Assembly: GCF_012489685.1 (NCBI RefSeq)
Contig: NC_080045.1
Coordinates: 63,829,557-63,893,556, forward strand
Reading direction: 5' to 3'
Source of the DNA: Lotus japonicus
Taxonomy: Eukaryota; Streptophyta; Magnoliopsida; Fabales; Fabaceae
DNA length: 64,000 nt
Position numbers and translations under genes: made by a program. A model generated the notes under the pieces. It searched no databases. It had not been told where the DNA came from and was given only the letters and a program-made list of their open reading frames with translations. Below are positions 1 through 12,415 of this stretch, piece after piece. Numbering within the stretch: the first letter of the stretch is position 1; each line of letters opens with the position of its first letter.

Positions 1-395
1 CCGTTTACAATAAAGTTGAGTATGATTTATTCTCTAATTTTTTTATCTATTGATTAAAAAATTAAAACTTGTGTTATTAGATGATTTTTCTTTTTTTACA
101 TCTGAAAGATAAATTACACCCTCCAGAGATTGATCCTTTAATCTCCATCTCCCCAACCCATATGTTCCTCATCTCTTACAATTTGCAGTATTATTGGAGA
201 AAAAAAAATAGTGTTGTTAGATGAGTTTTTTTTTTTTTGGTACAAAAGTATTGTTAGATGAGTAATTCAAGATGATTTTTTTAAAAGTACTTTATATGTT
301 TATAAATTTTAATAGCATATAATAAGTTTATCCTTTAAAAGTTTATACTAGGTGATTTAATATATATATTAAAATTAACTTTGTTCTTGGTGTAG

Positions 396-571
396 GACTA
401 GCGATTTGCGCACAGATTGATTATAAACCTCCAGGACTAGCTCTATGCCTAGGGATTTGCGGAGATGGTCGCAGATGCGCCTTACAATGTGTGGCCATGC
501 ACTACCCGAAAGGAGGAGGTTGTTATGGTGGCTTTAGTACTCCGGATCCGCAATGTTGCTGCCGTGGATAA
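396..571 (+). CDS. Defensin-like cysteine-rich secreted peptide, exon 2 (copy 1, exon 1 outside window)
   Basis: Second exon of a two-exon gene. It opens after a TAG acceptor (393-395) and reads without interruption to TAA at 569-571, about 57 codons. The mature region keeps the family pattern C-x3-C-x5-C-x3-C-x10-C-x10-CCC plus one extra early Cys (AICAQ). The C-x3-C helix motif, the GGGC turn and a terminal C-x-C inside CCC fit a cysteine-stabilised alpha-beta (defensin-like) fold. The signal-peptide exon should lie left of base 1, because positions 1-395 resemble the introns of the other two copies. This copy is the most diverged: it has one extra codon in the loop before the second Cys and a different x10 loop. 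Role unknown; DEFL peptides generally act in defence or cell-cell signalling. Confidence 0.72.
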
Positions 572-770
572 TGAGATATTTTGTACCCTTTGAATTTTAT
601 GTAAATGCAGCATATGTTGACATATGATCTTATTGAGTAAAATAAATAATAAATACATTGCACTATGTTTGGGAATATGTATTTTGCAATTCAACTAAAA
701 GCTAAAAGCTAGTTGATTTGATTATCACACAATTAACTTAAATATACTAACACATTACTCTTTATTTAAT

Positions 771-1029
771 ATGAGAATGATATTTTTATGTGAGAACATG
801 AGAATAAATCACGACTGTTAGATCTAATTATGAATGATCAATATTAAAATAAATTAATAGTCACATATTACTAAAAAAATTCATGTGACTTTATGTTTTA
901 ATCTAGATCATTCATTCACCTGACTTTTTTAAGTGATCATTTGACTATTAATTTTTTTGAATGTGGATCGTTCATGATTAGATCTAAAGATTGTGATCTC
1001 ATGTTCTTACATAAAATCATATTTCTCAT
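771..1029. mobile_element. MITE with about 70 bp terminal inverted repeats
   Basis: The left arm begins ATGAGAATGATATTTTTATG and the right arm reads back as the same sequence with scattered mismatches, ending at ATTTCTCAT. The centre is AT-rich with no coding potential. Related partial copies follow the other DEFL genes (36587-36673 and 52123-52210), and one lies at 45467-45575. The family therefore travelled with the DEFL duplication. A clear target-site duplication was not found. Superfamily not assigned. Confidence 0.6.
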
Positions 1030-1143
1030 GAGATACATCCTCTATGCCGTAGAGAAACTTCAATTCTTTGTTGGGACCATTCCACAACCATTAATTTTTG
1101 TTTTGGCTTCACTCGTCTTCCCTTTCCTTAGTTTATTTATTTT

Positions 1144-1830
1144 TTGAAAAATAAAGGATTGAATATTATTATCCACAAAAAACCCCTAAGGACAAACCCT
1201 TGGGGAGCAAGGATAACCCCAATAAAAATGAGGCACCCCGACGAACACACAAAAAACCCAATACGCCGAAAAACCCCCAACCAGGGCAAAAGTAAAAGGC
1301 CAACGCAGGGCTCAGGAAAGTACACCCTAAGACTACCCAACCACACCCGAGAGAAACAAACAAAAAATCAAGTTTTGAAGTGTTCCTCATAAACCTTCTC
1401 CAAACCTCGAATAGCTTCAATATCGTTTTCCTCAAACTCAAACCCCAAGACTTTTCCAACTAGCCACGTCTTTTTCGATCGCGTGAAGTAACGCCCACAA
1501 CTACCATGATCTGAAACCGACAATGACAAGGGCGAAGAAGAGAGAAATACCTCAAGCTCACCCCGAACCTCCTCACAAGCCGAGGGCCGAGCAAGGGTCT
1601 TCCGGCAAGCAGGGGGATCCTTTTCAGGACGCTCGCGCCGGCGGGGTTGAAGAGCTGGAACCACCACAGCAAGCCCCTCCTCAATCGCAGAACCAGCGTC
1701 CTCCACCCCACAAGCAACCAAACCCAGGGGAAGAGGAGACACCAGCAAAAACAACAGCTGAAGCGAAAGATCTTCATCCGCCTTTCATCATTGAAATTAA
1801 ACATAAAATCAGAACATTTTAGAAAACCTT
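1144..1830 (-). pseudogene. LINE ORF1-like remnant
   Basis: The reverse strand has an open frame of about 128 codons (1754 to 1368). It ends in a segment like the C-terminus of plant LINE ORF1 proteins: a TWLVGKVLGFEFEENDIEAI-type stretch followed by a short charged helix. The DNA downstream on that strand (1367 to 1144) resembles a transcribed 3' tail and ends near an A-rich stretch. No reverse transcriptase is present, so this is a 5'-truncated or internally deleted copy. Overlapping frames on both strands are compositional shadows. Confidence 0.4.
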
Positions 1831-2345
1831 GAGAACATTAACATTTTGCCCGCCTATCAGATTTTGTGAACCTTTTCCAGGAACCTTGTTATTTTGAGAG
1901 AGAAACATTTCAAAACTAAGCATTAGAAGAAAAAAAGTGGGGCAAAGCAAACAAGAAACAAAGTGCGACCAAATTCCTACTTGGTGGTAAAAGAAAGAAA
2001 ATAGGAATGATTCTCTTGGTTTGGATGATTTCCCAGGGATCAAAGGTTGCCCTGTCTCTCTCAGGTAGTTGCGAGCAAGCTATTTCAATGGCTATGGTGA
2101 GGAGAAGAAGAAACAAAAGCTTAAAAAGCAGATAAGATTGGGGAAAGAAGAGAGAGATGGGCGAATTAAATGATGAGGGAGAAATTAACTTTTTCAATTA
2201 AAATTTTTCAAAACAAAATTACATAAACAACCTTCATTTTAAACTGGTTTTAAAAAGAGAGAGAGTTGGGTTTTTGGTCTAAAAGAAAAGGTGTTGGTTG
2301 CTAACTTACTCCTTCACAAAATTAAGTGGGAGTACGTTATTTTTC

Positions 2346-2388
<43 letters not shown>

Positions 2389-2450
2389 ATGAAGAATCTC
2401 ACTCAAGATCATTCACAAAATTAAGTGGGAGTAAGTTACCTTTCATCTTA
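1831..2450. other. Intergenic AT-rich stretch
   Basis: No supported gene. A roughly 28 bp direct repeat (core CACAAAATTAAGTGGGAGTA) occurs near 2315 and near 2412, on either side of the AT microsatellite. Short open frames here have no family resemblance. Confidence 0.5.
2349..2383. repeat. (AT)n microsatellite
   Basis: Uninterrupted AT dinucleotide run of about 35 bases. Similar shorter runs occur near 10973, 51607 and 59979. Confidence 0.9.
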
Positions 2451-3972
2451 AACTTTCACTCAAAAATGAAATATCTATTGCACAAAGCTCCTACCTACTT
2501 TGTGAATCACCTTTGTTGAAACATCTCTAACCAAAGTACATCAAATAGGCAAGAGCATTAAATCTAGAGCAGAGAGTCGTTGGGTCCTTAGACAGTCAAG
2601 TAACAGAAGAGTACAGACGCTCCAACGTGTAATTAATAATTAAAACTCTAAATAATATAAAGGACAATATTTAGGGTTATTAATAAAAATTAATAATTTT
2701 TATTAGTACGATGGTCAATCAATTTTACTTTTACTTATTCTTATTTTATTTTATATTTTTTCTCAAGTTGTTATCTATATATATTAGAAAAGAACAACTT
2801 CTAGCATGACGTGTCGCTCTCACAGGCCAAGTTAGTGACGTGTCGCTCCGAGATTAATTCTCACTTAATTATTTACACGTCAGCTTTTCCACCTATTTAA
2901 TTATTTACACGTCAGCTTTTCCACCTATTGATTTTCGGATTTTTAATTAATTTAGGATTTTATGAGTTTTTATTGTGATTTGCTAGATTTTGATAGTTTT
3001 TATCTATATTTATTTAGTACCTTTTTAAAATTTAGATTTGATTAGGATTTAGGTTGTTTATTTCTTGATTTTATCTTAATTTATCTTATTATTTATTTTT
3101 AGAGTATTAATTAATTTTTATGGTATTTTTGTTGAATTTTTGGATTTTTAATTACATATTTAATTTAAAAAAAAAACAAGTGATTATGTTAAATATTAAA
3201 ATAAATAAAATCCAACATGATCATGTTCCATTTATAAGAGATTCATGTGAAGGAAAAAACAAAAAGATATTCAATGGGTAAATATTTTATATCTTCTTTT
3301 ATTTTAACCTTAAAATTTCCTAAAAAACTGTCATTTTAAACAAAAATAAAATCTTATAAGTGATTTAAATCAATAATACATCCCATTAGCAAAAACCCTC
3401 TTAAAACCCTGTCTACGTCCACCATCTCCTCCATGGAATTCTCATCCCACAACCTCTCCTACCTCGCCCAGCTCCACACTTCCGGTTCACAATCTCTCTT
3501 TAACACATTCCATTCCACACACACAATGTCTCTTGACTCCGTTCATTAGTCTTATTTCATACCATAAGAAACCCTTTCTCAACCTCCTCTGTCGACTCAC
3601 CATGTCCACCACGGCGCCACCGCGCTCCCTTAGACCTCCGTCGTTACCCCAGGTGCACCAACTCCTCCATGCAATTCTCATCCCATCTCTCCACCGACCG
3701 GAACCACCCCCACAGAATCGTCTCATCTCTCCAGGGAACCACTTTGCCATCGACTTGCAATCCTCATTCCTCTGCCACATCTTTGCTATCGACTTGCAAT
3801 CCCCATCCATCCGATTCGCTGTCGCGTCGCCACTCAAGCCACCCATTGGATACATGAGTGCAATAACATCATAAGGAGGAGGTAATCGAAGACGATTAAG
3901 GGCGATTTTTTGTGCTTTTGTTTTTTGGTTGGCTTTTGTCTTGCTGCCTTGGACTGATTGTGAATGTTGCAG

Positions 3973-4828
3973 ATGGAGGTAATTTCAAATTATTTTCTTC
4001 CATTGCTTGAATAGCTAATTGTACTCTGTTTTGGAGTTGTTTCTGTTTGGCTACGGTTCGCTGATGTGCTTCTAAGCATATTATGTTATGGTTTTTTCAT
4101 TTTGTGGTGTTTCAGGGTCATACCAAGGATTCAGGAGCCAAGGGTGGAGATTCATCTGCCAAGAAAGATGTTAGCCGAGTCCTAATGCTCAGGTGAAACA
4201 CGCTCATTCACACACCCCTATCATGTTTGATTGCATTAGTGGAAAAATATGAGTTTAATTTTGATGCACTCACGGGATTTTTAAATTAAATAAAAGAACT
4301 GGGTTTCTCAAATGTGTATAGAATCAAATAACTTCGGTCTGACAAGTGACTTTACACTGCTTACTCTCTCCTCTGGAATAAGTTTAATTTCACTCATTTT
4401 ATGGCATCTCACATGGCTGAACTTTCATACCTGAAGAGATCAGTTTTGTATCCAGATGCAATTTGGATTATTCTTTTGGCCTAGAGTATTTAGCTTTTAT
4501 CTCTTTAATGTGATGATTAATGAACATTTGCAAGAAGTTGTATTTTCTTTTTCCAAAAAAAATGTTTTGAAACGTCTGGATTCCCCAATTTTCTGCAATC
4601 ATAATGTTTATGACTGTATTTTTTTTAATCATGATGCTCAAAAGAACTCTCTTCTTTAGAGCAAAGGAAAATGAAGAGCATTTGCACCTTGAACGAATCA
4701 AGGATAAGTCAAAACTTTTTCTTTTGGAGGATGGTGCTAGCAAAGATAGAAAACACAATGTAATGTTAAAAGCTATTGAAGCTATTGCTGGAGTCAGAGA
4801 AGAGGTGGCAAACTGTTTGAGATGGTGA
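3973..4828 (+). pseudogene. Captured three-exon gene fragment, product unknown
   Basis: Three pieces join in phase at good splice sites: ATGGAG (3973-3978) with a GT donor; 4116-4192 after TTTCAG, encoding a Lys/Gly/Ser-rich stretch that ends VLMLR; and 4660-4828 after CTTTAG, encoding a charged helical stretch (starting AKENEEHLHLERIKDK) up to TGA. The joined frame is about 83 codons. The last exon probably runs into normally intronic or frame-shifted sequence, because another frame stays open just past 4805. I do not recognise the protein. It looks like a host gene 5' end transported by the Helitron rather than a Helitron protein. Expression is unknown. Confidence 0.4.
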
Positions 4829-7359
4829 AACATTCTTCCCATTTTATTGTTGGTAAAAAGATTGGAGAACATGTAAGGTTTTCTGCCCCTTTCATACTTT
4901 CTGATATACTTTGCACCTAAATTTTTGGTTTCAAGTGTGAAAATGAAGAGCATTCTAATGTTTCTCTCTTTTCAGAATCCTAAGTTTTGTTGTTAATCCT
5001 ATTTAGAAATCCATTTACTCCATCTTGGTCTAATGCCCATGGCTGCCGTAGCCAAGCCTCAATATTAAGATACCTTTGGTGGATGTATGAGTATTTAATT
5101 GTTGCAAATTTGAACATTGACCTACTTATCTTACCTCTTTCATACAACTCTTTACATATCTATTTGCTACTTTGATTGTTAGGAGAGATTTTTAACATCC
5201 GAACAATTTTGACAATTGGTATCTAAAGAAAGCTCTATTAGTATGACCTTTTTATCTTCTTTTTGTGTTCTTCACAAGTTAACCAGATAGAGAGGATGAT
5301 GCAGAAACAATATTACACAAACGAAAATCAGTGACTTAGATAGATAAGTGGCTTAGTTAGTTTAACTTTAGTCCCTCTGTAATTAAGTGATTAGGTTAGT
5401 TATCATTTATGCTCACTATCTATCTGATTCATTTATGAGGTAGTTAGTATTATAAAAACCTGTAGCATTTCAGCAATTGAGAACCTGTGTTTTGGTTTTC
5501 TTTCATTTTTTAATCTTATTGTTTTGAAGAGTGAAACACCGAAATGGTATGGCAGTGATACTGTTAATGTGCTTAGGGAACGGCATTGAGAAAAAGTTTT
5601 ATGATTCTGACTTCCATAAGCTTAGGGGATGGCAGTGGTCACTGTAGATTAAATTAGCTATTGGTTATTAGCCATCATTGATTTTATTCCCTGATTATGT
5701 CTCTGATAGTAATTGAAAAGTCAAATTACTATAAATGTTTTATGACCTACATTACTCCATACTTACACCACCCCCTGATTTCTCCTTTTGGTCCTTCTCA
5801 TGATCTATCCCTCTGATTTCTCCTTCTCATAATTGCACATAACCTAAGTTAACTCCTTAATACAATTTAAAAATGGCAAGGTAGATGTCCAGATAGGTTT
5901 CTCTTGGTGAACTTCTATGCCACAAGATGATGGTTTCAAGGAACTGTGATAATCTTGCTTCTGTTTTTTATAAATACTTATCTACATGTATTTGGTCAAG
6001 TCATTGGACAATGCAGAGTGTGTAAAATTGCAGCATGGTTTGTTTTTTTTATTAGGGCAAGTGCATAATGGTTGGTGAAAGTCATGTAGAGATTACCATT
6101 TCTGTTCCGAAAACCCAAAGCTGTCGGAGAAACTTTTTATGGTTGGAGGAGCTTACTAAGGTGACTTATACTGAACAAACATGGGAGGAGAAGGATGTTT
6201 ATGGTATTCCTTGAGAGAGCTTGAACATAAAAGAGGTATGAGAAGCAAGCCATTGAGAGCATGGTCCCTGCAAATTCCCACTTTTTTGTATTTATTTGTC
6301 TGCAGACTGCTATTAATGCAAGGCAGGCCTTCCTCTTTTTACTAACCTGAATGATCTCAGTCATAGATGCTTGCAGATACTCCACCATTCCTTCTGTTTC
6401 ATTCTCATTTATTTTGATCTCTAATTTGTTGTGTTTGGTCATTGAAAAGAAGTAAGAATTTTTAATTTCTTTAGTTTGTCTTTCATGAAACTACTATACA
6501 TCATATCAATGACTATATTAGTTAAATTTTCTCTTTTAGAATGTTAACTCCATATGCCTTATTGCTTGATTAGTTTATATAGTTAACGGAGCTATATAAT
6601 AAAATAGGTTAAAGAAATTATAAGGTTATTTAATTTCTTAAACTTATGCTCCTCTGTTATTGATACTATGCCTTTTTACTTAATTTATTGATTGATAATT
6701 ATAAGGTTAAAGGTAACATCTACGTGTTGTGGTATGATTTTTTCTTCTAAATAATGCTAATTATGTACACTGGAGTTTAGTTTCTCTTTGTTTTGCCATT
6801 TAGACTGCATTTTTGTTTATTTTTTGCTGTTGTTTTTTGTTTATTTTTTAATTTGCTTTTCTCTTTCTCTAACAATGTGGTTTAAGGCAGCAGAGCTTCA
6901 TTTTTTACTTCTTTTATGTCCTTTGTTTATGTAGCTATGTGTCAAGATTTTAACTTTGAGGCCAACCTTTTAACTGCAACAGTGAAGCATTTCACTTTGA
7001 GGCTAACCTTTTAGTTGCTGTTTATGTCCTGTAATAACTTTTAGAAGAATAAAATCAAATCATTGAAGCATATATTTTATGCCAATAAAATACACAGATG
7101 ATTTAAACTGATTGATTATTTCTATTCCCTTTGAACTTGGGAGCAAAGCTCCAACTATATAAGTAGGGTTCAAGAATTTGACTATTGAAGTTGCGGTAAA
7201 GCTTTGCCAACCCTACCAAGTTCTTCATTGAACACTGTAGAATCAGTCCTTGGTGCATGTGGGATTAGTACTTTAAAGAGAACAAATCTCATAATTGTGA
7301 ATAATGTCTCTGACATTGTTAAAGCAGGATGGTACTACAAACAGGTTATCCATAGACTG

Positions 7360-7741
7360 GATGGAATGAAACAACATTTAGCAATAGTTTTTTTATAGGT
7401 ATTTGACTATTCTATGCAGCTTTTCATTTTATAGCCCTTTTGGTTTTGGGCAGGATGACCCTTTAGGGTGGTACATAAACTTCAACTAGATATCGTGTAA
7501 ATTAATGTCAATGGATGCTACAGGGGTGCTGCTCATGTTGGATGGAATGGAACAACATTTAGCAATAGTTTTTTATAGGTTATTTGAGTATTCTATGCAG
7601 CTTTTCATTTTATAGCCCTTTTGGTTTTGTGCAGGATGGCCCTTTAGGGTGGTACATATTTTTATATAGGACGAATAACATAAAGTTCAGCTAGATATCG
7701 TGTAAATTAATGTCAATGGATGCTACAGGGGTGCTGCTCAT
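7360..7741 (+). repeat. Tandem duplication of about 180-200 bp
   Basis: The segment beginning GATGGAATGAAACAACATTT and ending GGTGCTGCTCATG occurs twice in a row (about 7360-7540 and 7541-7741). There are small indels, including an extra stretch TTTTTATATAGGACGAAT in the second copy. It lies inside Helitron A, over the 3' part of an exon-like stretch. Confidence 0.75.
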
Positions 7742-10513
7742 GTGTTTCATGTTCACAACAATTACTGCTTTGGAGCTTGCTTAAAATATGATTGGCCTAA
7801 AATAATCATTTTATGTTTCCCTTCCTCTTCATTTTTGCTAAGAAAAGTCCCTCTCAAGTCACAATAAAAGTGAGTGAAATTCATCAATTTTAGACTGCCT
7901 TTCATTTGCTCTTTTTGTTTCAGGGGATTTGACAGCTTATGGTAATTGATTGGAATAATTGCTCTCTCGGACTATTACTAAAAGAGAAAGGTACCATGCT
8001 CTAGCTCTTTCTGTCTGGCATCTTTTACTATATATTAATCACTCATTATCTTACCTGATATATAATGTTAATAGCGCGTCCTTTTTCAATTCTTAATTTG
8101 TTTAATAACTTCTTTTGTTCAATCCATGGAGTATGTAGACGTGTTCCCTTGCTATGTTGAATATGTATTTATATAGTGACATGCCAATCTATTGATTTAT
8201 TTCAAAAACTGTCCATAGAGGTGGATGCTGAGTTAGTTTCTTTATTGCAAGAAATCAGGATTAGAATGTGCTAGCAGCAGGTTACCTATTTAATCAGGAT
8301 TTAGAGATCCTATATTTTCTGTTTTCTTCAAAATATCTGAATTTTTTACATATGCCTAAGTTTTGGCTTCTTTACACTATTCGTTGATATTCTGTGGTGA
8401 TTTTTCAGCAAAAGTATATTCTGATTGGTTTTAAATAATCATTTTATGTTTCCCTTTCTCTTCATTTTAGATCAAATATGTAAGCGGCTCATATGATTCT
8501 GGGAATGTCTTCCTCTTATTGAATAAAGAGATTTCAGAGCATGAATATTTAAAAATAGTATAGAGTTCATCGCTGAAAATTTTCTATTGGTAACTTTGGT
8601 AACTCTTGCTTTTAAGTTTTGGTAAATTTGCCCACACTTCATATTTTCAAAATTGGATTTGTGAATATTGTTGGATTTGTCACTTATTACAGATTTCAAA
8701 TTTATTTATAAATCCCGATAAATGCAGTATTTTATATGCTTTGTGTTGTACCCTTTTAAGTTTTTGTGTAAATGATGGGTTGCTTGATCCAAATCTGGTG
8801 CCAAAAGATGTCAAACTAGAAATTCTATCGAATTATATTTTTATGTCTTTAAAACCTTTTGTTTGTGCTACATCTTTTTATGCTATATGTTTTTGGTTTT
8901 TCTTGCACTGATAAAACTAAGGTTATAAAAATAGTAATTACTAATCTGGTGTGAATATTTGATTCAAGCTTTGATTGAGATTTAAGGCTTTGTTTTATAA
9001 CAGCTTTTGAGAAATGATTTAATTGAGGCCATGCCCTGTGAAATGTGATATTTTACTTTTTTCAAATATCAAACTCTAGGTTTGCTTTTGGGTGATATTT
9101 AAGCTTAACTAACCACCTTATTTCAAACTCTAGGAGGTATGGCTCAATCTTTGTAGCATTGGGTAAAATTGGTCTGACAATAAGTGTTTGGTGGATTTTT
9201 CACCCAAGAGGAAGCTTTGCCAGTTTTCAAGATTGACAAAGGGAGCTTCTTTAAACGGTCTTGAAGGTCTCCTCCTTGAGCCACCAAGAGAGGCTCTTAA
9301 CAATTCAAACAAGAACTTGAAGATCAAGTACCTGCAGGTACTACTGAGCGCGACATGCATATGTTGGCTTAAAAGGGCTCTTACCATAAGAGTAGTTGAG
9401 ATAAACATGACTCATTTCTTTTAGATATGGCCAAGAACTTAGGATTGAGCAAGCATATATGAATATTACAATTTGAGATTTGTAGGACGAGATGTTTGAA
9501 GGTTCTATATTTTATTATATTGTTACCTGAAATCACATTAGAAGGTTTGACTTGCGTTGGGTTTCACTCGAAGTAAAGCATAGAAAAAAGAATGTCAGGT
9601 AAGCATACAGAGTAAAATGCTAGATACGAAGAGCATACTCTATGTTGTTGAATTTCGTAGTTCTTGGACATGGTGTTGGAAGGAGTAAACGTCTTCCACG
9701 AAGGGATATTTTATATGAAAATGATTGTGTTAAAAATAATAGAAAAAAAATTAATATAATTAATTTTAGTATTTTTAAAAAAATTTAAGAGGGTATATTT
9801 ATATATGTATATAACTATAATAGTTTGATAGTTAAAATAGTATGAGGAATAAAAAATATGAATACATATGTACCATAGATTTATGACCTAAATTTATTAG
9901 TGCTAACATATTCGAGTTATGAGATCTCACGGGAAGGAACATTTTACATGATAAATGAAAAATGTGTACACATAGTTAAAAAAAACATTTTTATATAACT
10001 TAAGTGTATTTTTAATAATGTAAACAATAATTATATATTTATGTATTGTTACATATCTAAAACACAAAAGCAATACCCTTTATGCAACACAAGTATACAT
10101 CTTCGCAACCAAAATTCAGTTTTTTATTTATTGTAAATCATGTCAAACAAAGCATCAAAGGTTGTTGGCATCACTTCCTTGCGGATAAACTGAGGATCAT
10201 GGCTTACATGAGCACAGAGCACACCAAAGTGGATTGGACACCACATTTGTCACTCAAAACCTTAAGGCAAACAAAATTCAATTATACCTCATATATGCAA
10301 AACTTAAATATTTTGGCCTAATAACTTTTGTGTTTTTCAAAATCTTTATATTAGTCTATTCAGTGTATGCTTACAAAATACTAGAATTGAGTGTCTAAAT
10401 TTGTGCTCTTTAAATATCTACATCTTTATTATGATTGTTCTTACATTCTTAGCATTTTAAATATTTTATAATTTAAAATATTAATCGATGTATCAAATAC
10501 AATAGACAAATTT

Positions 10514-10530
10514 CCCGTGCAACGCGCGGG
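10514..10530 (+). other. Helitron A 3'-terminal hairpin
   Basis: CCCGTGC AAC GCGCGGG forms a 7 bp stem with one G-T pair and a 3-base loop, 13 bases before the final CTAG. This is the usual Helitron terminator position. An almost identical copy ends Helitron B (about 59374-59390). Confidence 0.85.
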
Positions 10531-10744
10531 TAAAAAACACTAGTTAATAATTACAATAAAGTATAAATAATATTTATTTTTTAATATGAGAAATTAGAAA
10601 AGAATTGGTTAAACCTTGGAAACATAAAAATTGAAAAATTGAAAAATTTATTTTTATATAATGAATAACAAAAAAGGCTATCAATATAGTTTTTTTTAAT
10701 AAAAATGAATTCAATGTGGTTCTTAAACCTTCTTATTTGTTTTT

Positions 10745-10905
10745 TTTTTAAAAGAACTTATTTTATTGAATAAGGAAGATACATGAGAGCATCCCTCCCT
10801 TGAATAGGGAATACCTTAAAACCAAACCAACACACCATTCTCAACCATCCCCATGGCAAACCAACCTTCAAAACTGTGCCTCATTAAAATCTTCCTAAGA
10901 AAAAT
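10745..10905 (-). pseudogene. Probable LINE 3'-tail fragment
   Basis: Read on the reverse strand, this ends in TTATTCAATAAAATAAGTTC, like the A-rich tails of plant LINE transcripts. It is preceded by a short frame with no full domain. The same fragment is in unit B (about 50340-50510), so it predates the DEFL duplication. Identification is tentative. Confidence 0.3.
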
Positions 10906-11352
10906 TATTTGACTATTAATATAGTGAATAATGTATAGGTCAAGTCATATATTAATATTAATTGATATAGATATATATATATATATATATTATTAATATT
11001 CTAATATAAATATTATGACAAATCAGTTATTAATTTGACTATGCATTAATGATATTATTCCTTTAAAAATGATTTTATTAATTTTCTATTGATATATTTT
11101 ATAACTAAATATGACACTCCATTATCGAAAAAGTACAAAATATAACAAGTATGACGAAAATATTGGATGAAATTATTCTAATATATTATTTTACTAATTA
11201 AATAAAACAATATTAAATATTTTTAAAATACTTATATAATATATAAATTAGTTTCCATCACAACCTACTTTTATGCTATTATTATTATTAATATCATTTA
11301 TACTTTATATACAAATGCATTATATAATTATACATGTATTCTTGACATTTAA

Positions 11353-11672
11353 TGTTCTATCCTGAGAACATTGATTGGGGTACAGTACCCAAAGTGTGAG
11401 GAAAGTGATGTGAGTATTCTAGAGAGAGAAGTTCTAACTGCTAGAAAGAGAGAGAATAACTGAATTTCAATCTAAATATTTCTCAAATGAGCTAAGAGTC
11501 CCTTACAATTGGTACTCCCCTCCTATTTATAAAGGTGGAGTTGGGCCTTCGCGCCTTTAATCTATCTAAATGGGTCAGTTGGGCCTTGGGAAGAGAGGCC
11601 AAAGGTCCAGACGTGCTCTGCGCCCAAGGCTGAGTCTCCTGGGCGAGGGACCCTGGGGTCTCGCCCAGTCCA
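11353..11672 (-). repeat. Tat element 3' LTR (element orientation)
   Basis: 320 bp, starting TGTTCTATCCTGAGAACATT and ending GCCCAGTCCA on the forward strand, matching 35152-35471. The target duplication TTTAA lies immediately to the left. The adjacent internal sequence (CAAGTCCACAAG) is not a clear polypurine tract. Confidence 0.92.
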
Positions 11673-12415
11673 CAAGTCCACAAGACACCGAGCTCGAGGC
11701 ACGAGAGTTAAGTGTGTCTTTAAACAGAAGAAACCAAGGCGAGGGCCATACAAGACTAAACAATGCTAAAACCTAAAGTTCTTAACAGAATGAAGATCAA
11801 TAGCCAACATGGCCGGGAGAGTAAAGTTAAAAATCTATATATCCCAGACTTCTTGCTGCGCTACCCCCTTCCCGGGCGAACTGAGTACACAGGCAGTCTT
11901 GTGGCGACGACCCTTGACCCGCTCACCTCGCCAGAGCTACGCACGTGCCTTGAATCATGAGATTTTGACAGGTGTCGAGCGTACGCCACGCGTCGCCTCC
12001 TGAAGTGGTGTCAGGGTCAGCAAATCCACCGAATCTCAACTGCTATCTTTGAAGTGCCCCCTTATTCATGGGAAAGCCTGACAATTTGAATTCCAACTGG
12101 TAGGCCTCAACTGTGGTAAACTTTCATTTAATGTGTTGTCCCCGCTTTTCGTAATCCGCGTCACGATCTTTTGAGCAATCACCCCACCTTCGTTATGATG
12201 AGGCACGACTCCCCAACCGTTATCACCCCCAGCCTTTAAATTCTCCTTCTCCTCATTATTCAACATTTTCCGTCAACTGCCTCTGTGCTCACTTCCGACT
12301 CTTACCCCAGTCTCCTTTGCCGACTCTGCGAACTCAACATCCCGGATCTTCTCGATCTCCTTCCCCCTGCTTTTCCCTGGTTAGTTTCCGTCTTGCCTTC
12401 CTTCTTCTACTTTTT

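Larger units (their letters stand above)
2774..10543 (+). mobile_element. Non-autonomous Helitron A, 7770 bp
   Basis: The 5' terminus is TCTATATATATTAGAAAAG. The 3' terminus is a GC-rich hairpin followed by TAAAAAACACTAG. The element sits between host A (2773) and host T (10544), the Helitron target rule. Unit B has the empty site (CTCAAGTTCTTA joined to TTAATAATTAC at 50142/50143), so both ends are fixed to the base. No Rep/helicase reading frame was seen, so it is non-autonomous. Inside are intron-exon pieces of an unknown gene (3973-4828), a tandem duplication (7360-7741), and other short exon-like stretches (about 7200-7390 and 9130-9340) that I cannot identify. Its termini match those of Helitron B at 52400-59403. 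Confidence 0.88.

Noticed and set aside
482..694. Reverse-strand ORF overlapping DEFL exon 2
   Set aside because: Shadow of the coding exon; no family resemblance, while the forward frame keeps the cysteine pattern and splice sites.
3533..3874. Open frames on both strands with Pro/Ser-rich translation in Helitron A
   Set aside because: Repetitive pyrimidine-rich DNA (ATCGACTTGCAATCC-type repeats) gives open frames by composition; no start context or domain.
11492..11776. Short ORFs in the Tat LTR
   Set aside because: They arise from the GC-rich LTR end and recur in the second LTR; no protein evidence.
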